A DNA stretch of 64,000 bases from Undaria pinnatifida (GCA_012845835.1 JABAKD010000020.1:3110936-3174935); one strand, 5' to 3'; positions 34,646-46,050 are shown, counted from the stretch's first letter. Notes: a model not told the origin generated them from the letters alone. A program made the numbers and translations.

Positions 34646-35490
34646 CTACCTAACTGCCCGTGGTGCGCGGCAGGGGTGCCCGGCTCCGCTGGCTTTGGCT
34701 CTCTTTCGCGCGCGTGTGGAGTGAGGTCTAGTTATGTGACTGACTGATTCTGAATGAAGCGTGCTGCGCTGCGTGCACTGAAAGGGTGGACTGGCCTCAC
34801 TGAAAATGCGTCGGAAACTGAGTGAGCCTCCTGCTTGGCTGGTACTGACGGCACCAGCGGGAGGGGGTAACTGGCCCACTAACTCAAACGGCGGCAAGGC
34901 GGTGGACCTTCTCTTCAATCTGAAGTGGGGTAACTGGCCCTCTGTTCACCCCTTGCCTCCGGAAAGCGAATGAACCTTCGGCAAAAACTCTCGGCACTGA
35001 CCGACTGCCCGTGAAGTGGGGGAACTGGCCCGCTGTTCAAGACGCTACGCCCCTTTTATCGTGTACGAACGCGTGTGTACGCAGGTAGGGTAACTGACCC
35101 CCAACACATGAAAATTGAATGGGATAAATAAGTGAATAAGTGACACAATCGAAAGATAAACAGTATGTACTTCGAAGGACACGCCGGCAAAAATTACCGA
35201 ACAGGCAGGGTAACGACCCCCGCGCATGTTCTGGGACGGCGGGTCGTACGAACGTGCCTCTGGTGTGTGCCTCCTTTTTCGGCGAATCTGCACCTGTAAC
35301 TGGATGAGCCTCCCGTGAGGTCGGTATCATGCTGACGTCAAATTAGTCCTCGGCAGTCACTTTCGGCCCTAACCGATTCGCAACGGAGTTGGGCATCTGG
35401 CCCTCTGTTCGGACCAGTCCTGATAAATAGTGCACCTAACGATTCTAGCAGAATTGGGGTATCTGGCCCTCGTACTCGCAATGTGGCCGA
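34646..35490 (-). repeat. Degenerate repeats upstream of the DIRS-type polymerase
   Basis: The motif GGGTAACTGGCCC.CTGTTC and variants recurs at about 34866, 34926, 35016, 35086, 35208, 35390 and 35456 on the plus strand, at irregular 60-180 bp spacing. The inner part (34646-34918) is an open minus-strand frame in phase with the polymerase, stopped by TAG just before it. Confidence 0.65.
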
Positions 35491-36394
35491 CAGTTTGGTC
35501 GTTCTTGGGTGTCGGGCACGCCTACTGTGATATTATGCGAAAGCAACAAATTCTAGGCAAGCTGGTCCGGGCTTGCTTGAGAAAAGGTGCGGTCTACGTA
35601 CGTATACGCTACAAGTTCAGTGTGCGACGTATGACACCCGACTGCTGTACCCGTTTACACAGCTGGTGTAAAATCTCAAAATGCCTGGCATGTCTTGCGA
35701 ATTGCTCCTTTTTTTGCGTAGTCTCATGCGCGGCTGTACGTACTCGTACGTACACCAGGTACTGACTGTGCCTTGTGTAAATCGTACATATCTACCTATG
35801 ATACAAACCTACGAGTACATACTTCGTCTATGAACCACACCCATACCGTCACACACCCGAATTGTGTCCAGCTTGTCGGCATTCGAGAATGGATCCCTGC
35901 TATCATACGTACGAGTACCAGGTACGAGTACTCGTACCCGGTATACACCACGTATTTTTTGACAAGAGTTAATGTGAGAAAACAACAACATACAACGCAC
36001 GTACGTGCCTAGTAATTTTTTTGAATTTTTAAATTCCTGATATGCGTACGAGTACTCGTATAATATGTACACGGCCCGATTTTTAGTCTCATGGTCTACA
36101 GCAGTACGTATACCCTCTCTGCTTTGTGACATGTATCCCGACTTGTCTTACCGAGAACTGTGGACCGGCCTACAACACCTGCCGGAGGTTCGGAGAAGCC
36201 GTGGTAGAGGAGATGGTACTCGCGACGGGTGCTAGAGTAGTAGTAGGTTCTGCCGCAACCGCCGTCCGCGTGGTGTCTACAGACGTGACGTGCGGTACGC
36301 GCCACGAGATCGACCCTTCGCCCTCCAGGTATTATGAGAGTCGATCAATACAAATTTGTCTCGCTGTCGTCTACAAGCAGAAGTCACGATAAAA
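35491..36394. other. Intergenic, no gene recognised
   Basis: The stretch is rich in TACGTAC and GAGTACTCGTA palindromes, for example around 35590, 35745 and 35905-35940. GTTAATGTGAGAA.ACAACAACA at 35967 matches the end of repeat family R2. Confidence 0.5.
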
Positions 36395-37020
36395 CCCAAA
36401 CCAGAGGTACCAGCTATGCGAGTGAAGACAGGTCAGCTCTCTCCTTCGTGTCCTTTGTGATCTCGTACGAGCTCGCTGCCCTCACTGTCCTGTGCCGACG
36501 GAGACTGGACGCTTCCTGAGACGGGCTCTCGCGTCGGCCAATTAGACAATTATTATTCCGTTACTCGAATTCAAACCGCCTCACAAACGCCAGTTTCCTG
36601 CGGAAACCTACAGTTATGTCCCGTTCCTTTCCTTGCGGGGCTAACTAAGATGTCACACAACCCCTCTACTTTTACTTTCGATCTGGTTGTACGACAGCGT
36701 AACAGTCTCAAGCGACTTGTTGCAACCTGATTCCCCCCATTTCTTGAGCGACAGGGTGGGCGGGTGGGAAAGTCAATCGACCGGCTGATCTCACCGTCGT
36801 CTACCACACGAAACGAATTACGACTGAGGAGCCAGCTCTCTCCTTCGTCTGCTCGTACGTACTCGTGGCTGGATGTCTCCTCTGCCCAAAGCCGATTGGG
36901 TACTGGCCGCGTGCGGCGTGCTCTCTCGTCGGCCCAATACAAAATACTACGAAGTATTCCGTTACTGAAATTCAATCCGCCGCACCAACGCCGGTTTCCT
37001 GCGGAAACCTGCAGTTTTTA
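36395..37020. repeat. Diverged tandem duplication (about 400-bp period)
   Basis: 36395-36610 and 36800-37020 share CAGCTCTCTCCTTCGT, CTCTCGTCGGCCAAT, CCGTTACT.GAATTCAA.CC and TTTCCTGCGGAAACCT.CAGTT in the same order. Confidence 0.75.
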
Positions 37021-37032
37021 ACCATTTTTGGT

Positions 37033-37365
37033 GAATTTGATTTTTCGTGATGATTCTGAGAATGCCTGCTTGGTGATTCATTTGTTGACCCAATCAGATG
37101 CATATTAAATTCAATTCTAGAAAAAAATCGAAATTCGATTTGACAAGTTCCTCGTTAATTCCGACCGTAAGTATTTTTTTACTTGCCTGTTGAATTTGAT
37201 TTTTTGTAATAATTCTGAGAATGACAGGGGGCCCAGATTAATGAGGAACTTGCCGAATCGAAATTCAACTTTTTTGTTAGAATTGAAATTAATATGCATC
37301 TGATTGGTCATACAATGAATCACCAAGCAAGCATTTTCGGAAGTATTACAAAAAATCAAATTGAA
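37033..37365. repeat. Large imperfect hairpin (foldback) sequence
   Basis: 37042-37160 and 37230-37362 are inverted copies of each other, including ATTAATATGCATCTGATTGG and TGAATCACCAAGCA. A spacer of about 70 bases contains TTGAATTTGATTTTTTGTAATAATTCTGAGAATG, itself a further partial copy. Confidence 0.85.
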
Positions 37366-37384
37366 CAAACAAGTAAAAAAGTAC

Positions 37385-38028
37385 TCATTTGGTCGAATTT
37401 AGTCGAAAATCGAAATTCAATTTGGGGAGTTTGTCCACCTACCTATTAATAGACATGGCATGTTCTATGTAACCGAAGCCGGCCACGCGAATCGGTGCGA
37501 TGCCGTCGGCTGATTTAGAGGCGAGAAGCCACCATTGCGAGAGGTAGGACCACCGGAGCAGCCGCAGCGCGGCCTCCGAAGGTCCTTAGCACAGCGTAGA
37601 CCGCCTGCGACGCTTCGAAAACAATCGAGACCGCCGCAAACCCAGTTTTTCGTCACCCTGCACCTCGAAAGTTACACGACCAACTACCACATCACGAGAC
37701 TTCGCTCAGAAGTTCGACCGCTATATCCCCGTCGCTGCTGCCCGTGTGGGGCGACGGGGTGGCGCCAGCCCATCCAAGAGACGCCTAGAGCCATAGCCTC
37801 CCAGCCGCTGCCGGCAAAAACAATCTGCCGCTAGCCGCGGCGCTCCGGGGAGGACGCGAGCCATCGCTCGCCTCGGTCGTTGCCCACGGGTGTTCGTTGA
37901 CCCTTTTGCGTTTTTTTTAGTTCTAGAACGCACTACTCCGTTCCTTGATAAGAAGCAGAGTTGAATCTTTCGTGCATTTTTAATGAAATTCAAAAAAAGA
38001 TCGAACAACGATTTTCCGTGCTGTTCGT
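37385..38028 (-). repeat. Repeat B (inverted partner of repeat A)
   Basis: This is a reverse-oriented copy of 29090-29745. It lies between the hairpin at 37033-37365 and the TIR element at 38032. Confidence 0.85.
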
Positions 38029-38031
38029 TAG

Positions 38032-38867
38032 TCTGGGCCCTGACAATGGAAGGCCAAGAGTTTGAAATTCCCGAAGATCCCAGCCAAACTTTGCCTGGAC
38101 GATCGCCTATGTGTCCAATTTTGTAGAATTTGTTTTTGACACTTTCCAGAATGCCGGAAAAAAACAATTGATCGCGGCGATCTTGGCCAACATCTGCCTG
38201 AGAAATTCTCAAGCAGATCTTGGATTAGACGCGGCGTGATTTCGTGTTCTCCACACACTTCGTTCGATGAAATCAACGACAGCGTCGCGAAGTCTGAACG
38301 TGGCGAGATCGTTAGGGGCTCCGACCCCCCTTGGTGTACGGCGCTCACTCCACGACCGGTGATTTGTGGCCGGCGCCAATCAGGCTTCTGTTAAAAGCAC
38401 ATTTTGCGGCTGGTGTGTAGAAAACTGAGACAAAAACTCCCTATGATCTCCCAACCGGCGAAAAACAGAATTTTGAGAAGATGTGACCGAAGGCCACAGG
38501 ACGACACAAGCAACCTCTCACGCCCTAGGGCATGGATCGAGATGACCTCTTCAGCGCTGTCACCTACACCCATGTGACCTTGTCCGGAGCGAAGAGGAGT
38601 GGCCATGGGTTGTCTATCTCGAGATCGAAGGTCAATCGTGTGTGTTGGACAATGTTGATCAAGGCTTGATGAAAAATTAACAAATTGACCTGCTGGACCG
38701 CATGACCAAAAAACGAGCCAGAAAATATATACTCCGTATATATTTTGATCGTTTTTCCCCTGTGGCGACGTTACCCGGAATCTTTCAGCGAATAACCCCA
38801 AAAAAAAAGTTTGGAAATGTTTTCGCTAAACTATCGGCTTATTTATGTCATCGGTCTGAATTCGACC
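38032..38867. mobile_element. Short TIR element, second copy
   Basis: This is the reverse complement of 22929-23747 over its whole length, with TGACAATGGAAGGCC at one end and a degraded end (TTATTTATGTCATCGG) at the other. Confidence 0.7.
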
Positions 38868-38885
38868 AGTTACTCACATTCGCCA

Positions 38886-39105
38886 GATCTTTTCACGGGT
38901 CGGATCAGCACTCGCGGGCCGGATCGTGTCAGGGTGACCCGACCCGACCCGACCCGTGATATTTAAAATCCTCCTGACCCGACCCGACCCGACCCGTAAA
39001 ATTTCCAACACCTCCTGACGCGGCCCGACTCGACCCGGGATTTATTTTTCCCCTTCAGACCCGACCCGCGGGCCGGGTTGGCCGGGTCGTGACCCCTGAA
39101 AAGCC
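38886..39105. repeat. GGGTC/GACCC foldback element, copy 1
   Basis: Arrays of GACCC and GGGTC motifs are bounded by CTTTTCACGGGTC and GACCCCTGAAAAG, which are inverted. A related unit lies at about 45186-45380 in the opposite orientation. Confidence 0.75.
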
Positions 39106-39128
39106 TTCCCCATTATTACCAAGGCTCA

Positions 39129-39300
39129 TCACGCTGTCTAATAATCGAGACGGTGTCTAATAATCGAGACGGGACGGGACAGGACTGTTTTTTATTGTTT
39201 GGCGGGAAAACATTTCAAGACGAGACGGTAAAATGACGACCCAACAGGTTGTCGAGACTGGACGGGACGGACGTACCATGGGACCGCTTTTGCCTGTCCC
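39129..39300. repeat. GAGACGGGACGG repeat, short copy
   Basis: GTCTAATAATCGAGACGG occurs twice in tandem, followed by GACGGGACGGGAC motifs. It is related in motif to 43880-44225. Confidence 0.65.
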
Positions 39301-39330
39301 AAACGTGAGTTGTATACTGTACCATGTATG

Positions 39331-39364
39331 TAGTAGCAGTAGTAGTAGCAGTAGTAGTAGTAGT
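39331..39364. repeat. (AGT)n microsatellite
   Basis: A run of AGT triplets with two AGC interruptions. Confidence 0.9.
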
Positions 39365-39552
39365 GCGGCATTGAATCATTGGATCAAAACAGTTGTTAAA
39401 GAGGATAAAACGCAGAAAAACAATCGTACGAATCGTACGCATGTATGTAGAAATTCATCTTGAAATTGGTATCCGCATGATAAATTACACCGTTAAGGCG
39501 AAATCACACCGAATTACGCTACATACGAACTCGTATTATATTGTGAAAATAA

Positions 39553-39950
39553 AAATTCACTCCAACTGTGAGATCGAAGCTTTTGTCGAAGCTCATCTTT
39601 GCAAGCCGTGTGTGATACTCCGATCGCGCGTATTACGAGTTGTGTGTCCTTAGTAAGGATATAGGTCGGCGACTCCCCATGCAACTACAGTGTAGCTATC
39701 AGGGTCAACAGGGTGATGTTAGTCAGTCTGTGCGCGGAAAACTATAAAACCCGTTTTTGAGGGGGACAAAATCTGACAGTTGTGGAAGGAAATGCATCAG
39801 TTTATCAAGGGTATCCTGTAAGTCGTATAACCGGTGAGGAGAGGGCGGGGTTTTTAAGGGCGTTGGGGCCTGGGTTTGAACTACAGGGAGCGGGGGAGGG
39901 GGGGGGGGACGGCCGGGCAACTCAATCTGTGCGTGGAAACTATGAATCGT
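39553..39950 (+). repeat. Dispersed repeat family R1, copy 2
   Basis: This matches 18738-19135 and 61270-61640 in the same orientation and ends in a poly-G tract. Confidence 0.85.
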
Positions 39951-39994
39951 ATTATATACCAGGTACATCTATTACTCCTATATACCAGGGAGGC

Positions 39995-40285
39995 TTCGCC
40001 CCGGCGGGCTGCCGCCCGCCTTGGCTCCGCGCATGCCCCTTTTTTTCGAGGATGCATGATATATATATTGAGTATAGGATCATTTGTAAATCGAGGCTGT
40101 ACATTCGACAGTGCTGCCAAGGGGTACAGTAAAACAACTTTGTTAATAAGGTGCAATAAACCACAGCAACAAAGTGCGTGATCCGGCACACGATGGCGAA
40201 CACCAGCAGCACTGCGGCTGCATCAACAGCAGGATAGCAACACTGAGAAGCAGCACCAGCAGAATTACGCGACGGGCAGATACAG
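39995..40285 (+). repeat. Direct repeat R3, copy 1
   Basis: From GGCGGGCTGCCGCCCGCCTTGG to GGGCAGATAC this matches 42538-42865 in the same orientation. It contains a CAGCAG-rich tail. Confidence 0.8.
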
Positions 40286-40430
40286 ATATCCTCGTACGTC
40301 GTACAGCAGCGTCCAGCAGTACGATATCAATATATCAGGTCCAGGTACCCTGTTGTGAACCACACACGGCGGTGCCTACGTAACACAAAGAGATGAAAAA
40401 AAACGGTACACAAAAAAGAAAGAACGGAAG

Positions 40431-41000
40431 CGCTCCGGCCGGAATTACACCTCCGACCGCATACTCACATGGGACGCAATCCTTTTTCTACCCACACGTC
40501 GTTTGTCATATTCCCCCCCCCAAAAAAAAAAGACGGAAGCGCTCCGGTGGGAATTGAGCCCCAGACCGCATACAATCGTACTCGTACTCAAAAGGGACGC
40601 AAGCCGCTTTCTAACGATACTATCACGGAGATCCATCCTTAGGAGGATTAAACATGGAACAAAAAAAGGGGGCATAAAAGCGTCCAGTCCGCCTTTGTTT
40701 AATATCGCTTGCTCACGTTTTCGTTTGTTGGCTGGTCTTACCAGGTGTACAGAGCTTCAACCGAACACAGTCGTAGCGTAGGACAGTTCGCGGGAAAGAT
40801 GGAGATGGGTTCCTAGGACAGTTCGCCTGAAAGATGGAGATGGGCTCCTTTTTCGTGTGTGATTTAATCCTGTCAACAATGAATCTCCGTAATTCTCTGT
40901 ACCAGGTACGTTGTTTAACATGATCACAAAAGAAAAAGCGCTTCTGCGGGATTTGAACCCCCGACCGATTGCTGTACTCGAAAGGGACGAAAGCTACTAT
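40431..41000 (-). repeat. tRNA-like repeats, first cluster (three units)
   Basis: Around 40431-40500, 40531-40615 and 40938-41000 the minus strand carries T-arm/B-box-like sequence, the best being GGGGGTTCAAATCCCG at about 40955. After each, the plus strand has GGGACG.AAGC or a near form. Complete cloverleaves are not present. Confidence 0.5.
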
Positions 41001-41083
41001 CTTGCTATGCGTTGTTTTACGTCATCAAATGGCAGAATGATTTGTATCCGTACACAATAATAGACGATTTGATTTGACCCTAA

Positions 41084-41871
41084 GGCCATTTCTTATACAG
41101 TCAGATTTGTCAGTAGAAAACGGCCGTTTTCGGCTGAAGCCCAAATCGGGCTTTCTTACACAGTCGAAAAAGGGCTTTTTCGACACAACTTTTTTCGACT
41201 GAGTTTTTCTACTGGGGGATCCAGTCGAAAAACTCGACTTTTTCGACTGGATCTGTCAGTCGGAAAACTCAGTCGAAAGAGTTTTACACCTGTTTTTTGA
41301 ACCCATCGCATCGCTCATCCCACCACAAAACACACACCTACACGCCCACACACCCATACAAGGTATCACATAGCAATATCATACAACAGCGCCGACGCTG
41401 CCTTGGCTATCACTGCTGTTGCTTCTCGCCGCAAGTAAGCGTGGCGCACTCCTAGCTCCGCTCGCCAGCAGCATGTATCACAAGACAGCAGTAGCGCGCG
41501 TTATCGATGCCATTTTGCCAACAACGGCTACGCCTGCTGTAGCTTTGGCGGCTCTCGGCTGAGTATAACGCCACGAACGTAGCTTTGGCGGCTTTCGGCT
41601 AAGCCCAACGCCACCAATCCGCTTGGACGAAGGTTCGTCGCGCGTGAAGCACGCGTTGCTCGCGAGGAGCGCGCGAAGCACAGAGCTGCCAACCGCGTTT
41701 CGAGCGCCATACAGCAGTACTCCCTCACACCAACCGCCTTTTGGAAGAGCACAAAAACTATAAAATCGACTCGACTGACGATAAGAAGGACCAGAAGAAT
41801 CCAGTCGAAAAAAAGTCCAGCCGAAAAGGGCCGTTTTCGACCAGCGGAATCCGACTGTGTAAGAAATGGTC
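41084..41871. mobile_element. PIF/Harbinger-like MITE, copy 2 (788 bp)
   Basis: It is flanked by TAA (41081-41083 and 41872-41874). The ends GGCCATTTCTTATACAGTC and GACTGTGTAAGAAATGGTC are inverted, and the internal sequence is collinear with copy 1 at 8067-8808. Confidence 0.85.
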
Positions 41872-42109
41872 TAAAAGCAAAAAGAGCACCCCCCGCAGAG
41901 AGACGACGTGACGACGACCAACGCCGACCAAGCAACAACATATGAAGATACGAAGTATGTAGCTACCGGTGGTATCTAATACCTGGTACGTAACTATAGC
42001 GGTCGAAAAGTATCAATGGCAGTAATGCTACTAACGTACATCACCGCAACGAAGATGGATAGGTTACACCAAAGCTGCAGTGAAACGTAGAAAAAAAATC
42101 CACACAAAA

Positions 42110-42535
42110 AAAACTCGCAGAAGGATTCGAAGCTGCGACCTTCCAACCGTAACGAACACATGTCAATCTGTTGAAACGTAGAAAACAAAATACACCCCCC
42201 CAAAACAAACGATCGTGGAGGGAATCGAAACGGCGACCTTTCCGCCAAACTCAACCCATATGCAAGTATCAACATATCAATTGTTTGAGCCACTCAACCT
42301 TTTTATGTGCATCATAACCTTAAAACAAGTACCTGGTACGTACGCGCCAGACAAAGAATGCTCGTACGATGCATACTTCTGTAGAGGGATTCAACGCTGC
42401 GACCTTCCACCCATAACGAACACATACATGCTATTTTGTCATAACGTAGAAAAACAAAAACGATACACATACACACACAAAAAAGAAACGATCGTAGGTG
42501 TGATTCGAAACCACGACCTTCCACCCATAACTACT
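42110..42535 (-). repeat. tRNA-like repeats, second cluster (four units)
   Basis: Units at about 42120, 42205, 42380 and 42490 share, on the plus strand, GATTCGAAGC.GCGACCTTCCA.CC.TAACGAACACAT. The minus strand therefore has B-box-like GG.TTCGAATC. Most units are preceded by CACACA.AAAAAA runs. They look like a locally amplified tRNA-derived SINE. Confidence 0.5.
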
Positions 42536-42537
42536 CG

Positions 42538-42865
42538 CCGCGGCGGGCTGCCGCCCGCCTTGGCTCCGCGCACGCCCGTCATTGTCGAAGATACCAGGTA
42601 CATGATACTGGTATGTATTATGAGAGTAGGATTACAGGTAAATCGAGGCTGCACATGAGACAGTAGTACTGCCAAGGGGTGCAGCAATGCAAATATTTTT
42701 GTCAAGTCAGGGGCAATAAACAACAGCAACAAAATGCGTTGTCCGGCACACACACGATGGCGAACAGCAGCAGCAAGCAGCAGCACTGCAGCTGCAGCAA
42801 CAGCAGGGTAGCAACACAGAGAAGAAGCAGAGCAGCGGCAGAAATACACCGCGCGCAGATACTAA
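42538..42865 (+). repeat. Direct repeat R3, copy 2
   Basis: This is collinear with 39995-40285. It carries an extra CAG-rich expansion and a TACCAGGTA site at 42592. Confidence 0.8.
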
Positions 42866-43281
42866 CACATGCCCTCTTGTCTGTCATCTGCGCTCTGTGC
42901 AGCCAGCTGCAGAGTGCAGAGCCAGCATCAATAATATTTTGTCGAGATTTGCGAGGCGTTTCCTACCATGGGGAACGGGGAGCTATATCATGCCCAACTC
43001 GAAATTATGCAGCATCCCGCAAAAAAGCGAAAAAAGGACTCACGGCAGAGAGACGACGCGACCACGACCGACGCCGACCCCAGCAGGGTCGGGAGAGTCG
43101 AGCAAGTTGAGGACCCTCGAGGAAACAGCACGCCGAGAGGTGGACCTCAGCTCGAGTTATCTCGAAGAAAGACGACTCAAACCCTAGTTTACATCGGACC
43201 CTTCGGCTGCTCTCGTGTAAGCGCCAACATATTTGTACCTGTATTTAAAATAGTACAGAGCAAATAGTCTCATCATGCGTC

Positions 43282-43680
43282 CTATATAGAAATAACCTCG
43301 CCAGAGGTAGCGTTTTGGGCAGCGACGGATGCGGCAGCCTCCACGTCGCAGTTAACCTTCAACGCCGCTACATCCTGGAGAACCTCCGCTAGCCCGGGTA
43401 TCAAGTGCGAGTTGAGCTAAAAAACAGCATCATATTCTCGATTTTGTCGGGCCCGAGGGAGGTGTGCAGTTGGCTAACGACTGCCGAAAGAAGAGCAGAT
43501 AAGTTTTCCTTTCTACTTGACAAGTAACTGGTGGTGGTGTCGATCCCTAGTTACACAGTCGGGCCAACGGTCCGATATCTGGCCAGCGAGCTGTCACTAC
43601 CATCTTCCCCGTTTTGGCGTCTACTCCATCCATCGCCTGTACCTTCCACGCGTTGAGTGCATCGGAATTAGGCGAATTCG
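43282..43680 (-). pseudogene. Decayed coding fragment of unknown function
   Basis: Three consecutive minus-strand frames read SDALNAWKVQAMDG...GKMVVTARWPDIGPLARL, then LGIDTTTSYLSSRKENLSAL...LHTSLGPDKIENMMLF, then LNSHLIPGLAEVLQDVAALK...ATSGEVISI and a stop at 43284-43282. They read like one continuous protein broken by two small indels. Introns at the breaks would have to be under about 35 bases. The family is not recognised. Confidence 0.5.
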
Positions 43681-43689
43681 CCGCACCGG

Positions 43690-43775
43690 GCGTTTTCATG
43701 TACTTTTCATATTTTCATATTTTCATGTTTTCGTATTTTCGTATTTTCGTACTTCGTAAATTCGAATAAATTCAA
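43690..43775. repeat. TTTTCATA/TTTTCGTA microsatellite
   Basis: Alternating ATATTTTC and GTATTTTC units occur, about nine in a row. Confidence 0.85.
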
Positions 43776-43879
43776 TTTAATGTATACATACCCAATAAAT
43801 CTGCTGTGAGCAATATAAACAAAGTGAATGTCCATTGTGAAACACGAAATTTCGTAAAATGATCGTAAATTCTTGGTGG

Positions 43880-44225
43880 GAATGGACGGGAAGAGACAAC
43901 GGGCACGGGTGAATCTTGGACGGCAAGGGGACAGTTTTGTCGGCTGGATTGGACGGTAGCGACAACGGTGCAGGTTTGGATGACGGGACGGGACGGTACG
44001 GTAAATGACAATATCTCGACGGGATGGGACGGCATTTTTCAACGGGAGTGTTTTTCTTGACGGGACGGGACGGTAAAGTACAACGGGGCAGATTTTGATG
44101 ACGGGACGGGACGGTAAGTGGCGACGGTTGGAGATTTGTCGACGGGACGGGACCAGTTCGACAACGGTTTTGGCCGTCCCGTCCCGCCGTCCGGCCGTTA
44201 CCGTCGTTCCCGTCCCCTCAAAATA
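43880..44225. repeat. GACGGGACGG array with inverted end
   Basis: At least six GACGGGACGGGACGG motifs are spaced 40-60 bases apart. They are followed at 44170-44215 by the complementary GTCCCGTCCC form, so the unit can fold back. Confidence 0.75.
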
Positions 44226-44439
44226 CCGTGTTAATCCTTGATTATTACGGTTATTCGCAAGCTGCTGCTGTTTACAGTGACCGCCAGTTTAGAGATACGC
44301 GTGAATATTTGCAATTTGAATATTTGTTCTTGGTTTCTCTCCTTCACAGTCTGTGACCACAGAATTTGTGCCTTGTCTAGGACGAAGAATCGGGACGAGC
44401 AGTGCTGTGTGTTATGCTGGTAACGTCGGGCAGAAATAA

Positions 44440-45120
44440 CCTTTTTTTTTTACGTGAAGACAACACACACCACACACGTAAGATAAGGGCACAGCATCAA
44501 GGGCGGAAGCAAAACAATGAGTAGTGCCTGTAACAGCCGCAACAACAGAGAGGTTGGCGGCGGTAGCGACGTAGACAACGGGCGAGCAGCAGCACCACCA
44601 CCACCACGACCAACAGCGGCAGAGAAAGGATAGCAGAAGTAGACAACGGCAGTAGCGGCAGGGACAACACGCATGCTGCACAGAGGGGTACACGCACGTG
44701 ACTATCAGGGATGACTAGTGTTGGATTCTGTTGTGCTTGTACCAGTACCACCAGAGAGAAAGATGGCCTCAATAGCAACAGAAACAACACTAGCAGCAGC
44801 ATTACGTAGCATCACAACAGCAACGCCAGTAGCATGCAGCAGCAGCAACGCCAGTAGCATGCAGCAGCAGAGAGAGGGAGATCGCGAGGGATATACTCGT
44901 GTAGTACCAACAGAGATGACAACGCCAGTAGCGGCATCAGCAACAGCATACGTTCAGGGGTATTGCGTATCATACATGCGAAGGGCACAGCTGCGTGGCG
45001 TACAGCCTGCCCGTGGACAGCTGCGGTGACAGTATCGGGCTGTTCGGTGATGTTGTTCACAGCTGCTGACATGTGTTGGACTTTTCGGTGACGTTTTGAT
45101 TGCCGTTTTGAAGCACGAGT
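44440..45120. other. CAG/CAA-rich low-complexity stretch, no gene
   Basis: AGCAACAGCAGCAG-type motifs are scattered throughout. Open frames on both strands are explained by the triplet periodicity. Confidence 0.55.
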
Positions 45121-45185
45121 CATAAAAAGAGCTTTATGAGTAGACGCCTGCCTGAGGAACTTTGCGCCGAAGCATTTTTTTTCAG

Positions 45186-45380
45186 GACTTTTGACGGGTC
45201 ATGACCCGGCTCGCGGGTAGGTCAAAATGTAGAAAAAAACTCGCGGGTCAAGTCGGGTCGGGTCAGGAGTTATTCGAAGTCTCAGGGGTCGGGTCGACAG
45301 TTTCGAATATCACGGGATCGGGCCGGGTCACACTGATCCGATTCAACCCGACCCGACCCGACTCGTGAAACGCCATGTTT
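45186..45380. repeat. GGGTC/GACCC foldback element, copy 2
   Basis: This begins CTTTTGACGGGTCATGACCC and ends with GACCCGACCCGACTCGTGAAA. It is related to 38886-39105 in reverse orientation. Confidence 0.72.
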
Positions 45381-45994
45381 TTTTTCTGCACATACCTAAG
45401 GTTGTTTATGTGCTGCTGTGGGGTCTGCCGTGTTAATCGGTAGCGCGTTTTCTAGATTTATTCCATGGGAAAGATACAGGCCGGTGACTCCCCTAAGTGT
45501 TGCCAGGGTCAACAGGACGATGCCAGGCACCTGGTACTACTTATGGACAAGATTCCCCGAATAATCTCGGCCTATACCATTCTGTGCACAACAGGAACTT
45601 TAAAGCCCGCATCGATGGGGAGAAAACAATATCAGAAAACATGAAAAAAAAACATACAGTACTCGTATATATTATCATTGAAACGTTACCCAGAAGTTAG
45701 TTACTGCCTGACACTCGCTGGTACCCGTTACACCGCAATCTATTCCTACCTTCACTCCCTGCGTTTGTCGCAAGCCATGGTTTTGTAGAGAGTTGCGGGG
45801 CATGCTTTTACGTTGAAACCCTTGAATTTAGTCAGAGGAAGAAATAAAATACGGCCAAACCAGTGTGTAAATATCGTACACCGGCGCTTTGCACTGAGGG
45901 GGGCCGTAGTGCCAATGCCTGCACTATAGAGGCCATTCCGCAGCAGTGCCGGTGTTTGCGCTACTGCGGGTTTGTCTGTGCCAGGCGATTACAC

Positions 45995-46050
45995 CGGCAC
46001 TATATCGGGCAACCGGCACTATATCGGGCAACCGGCACTATAGAGGAACC
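45995..46050. repeat. 20-bp tandem repeat (about 3 copies)
   Basis: ACCGGCACTATATCGGGCA is repeated, the last copy ending in ATAGAGG. It lies about 420 bp upstream of the coiled-coil gene start. Confidence 0.85.

Noticed and set aside
36126-36392. Plus-strand frame with GEAVVEEMVLATGARVVVGS
   Set aside because: It is isolated, has no splice partners or recognisable family, and overlaps a repeat-like region.
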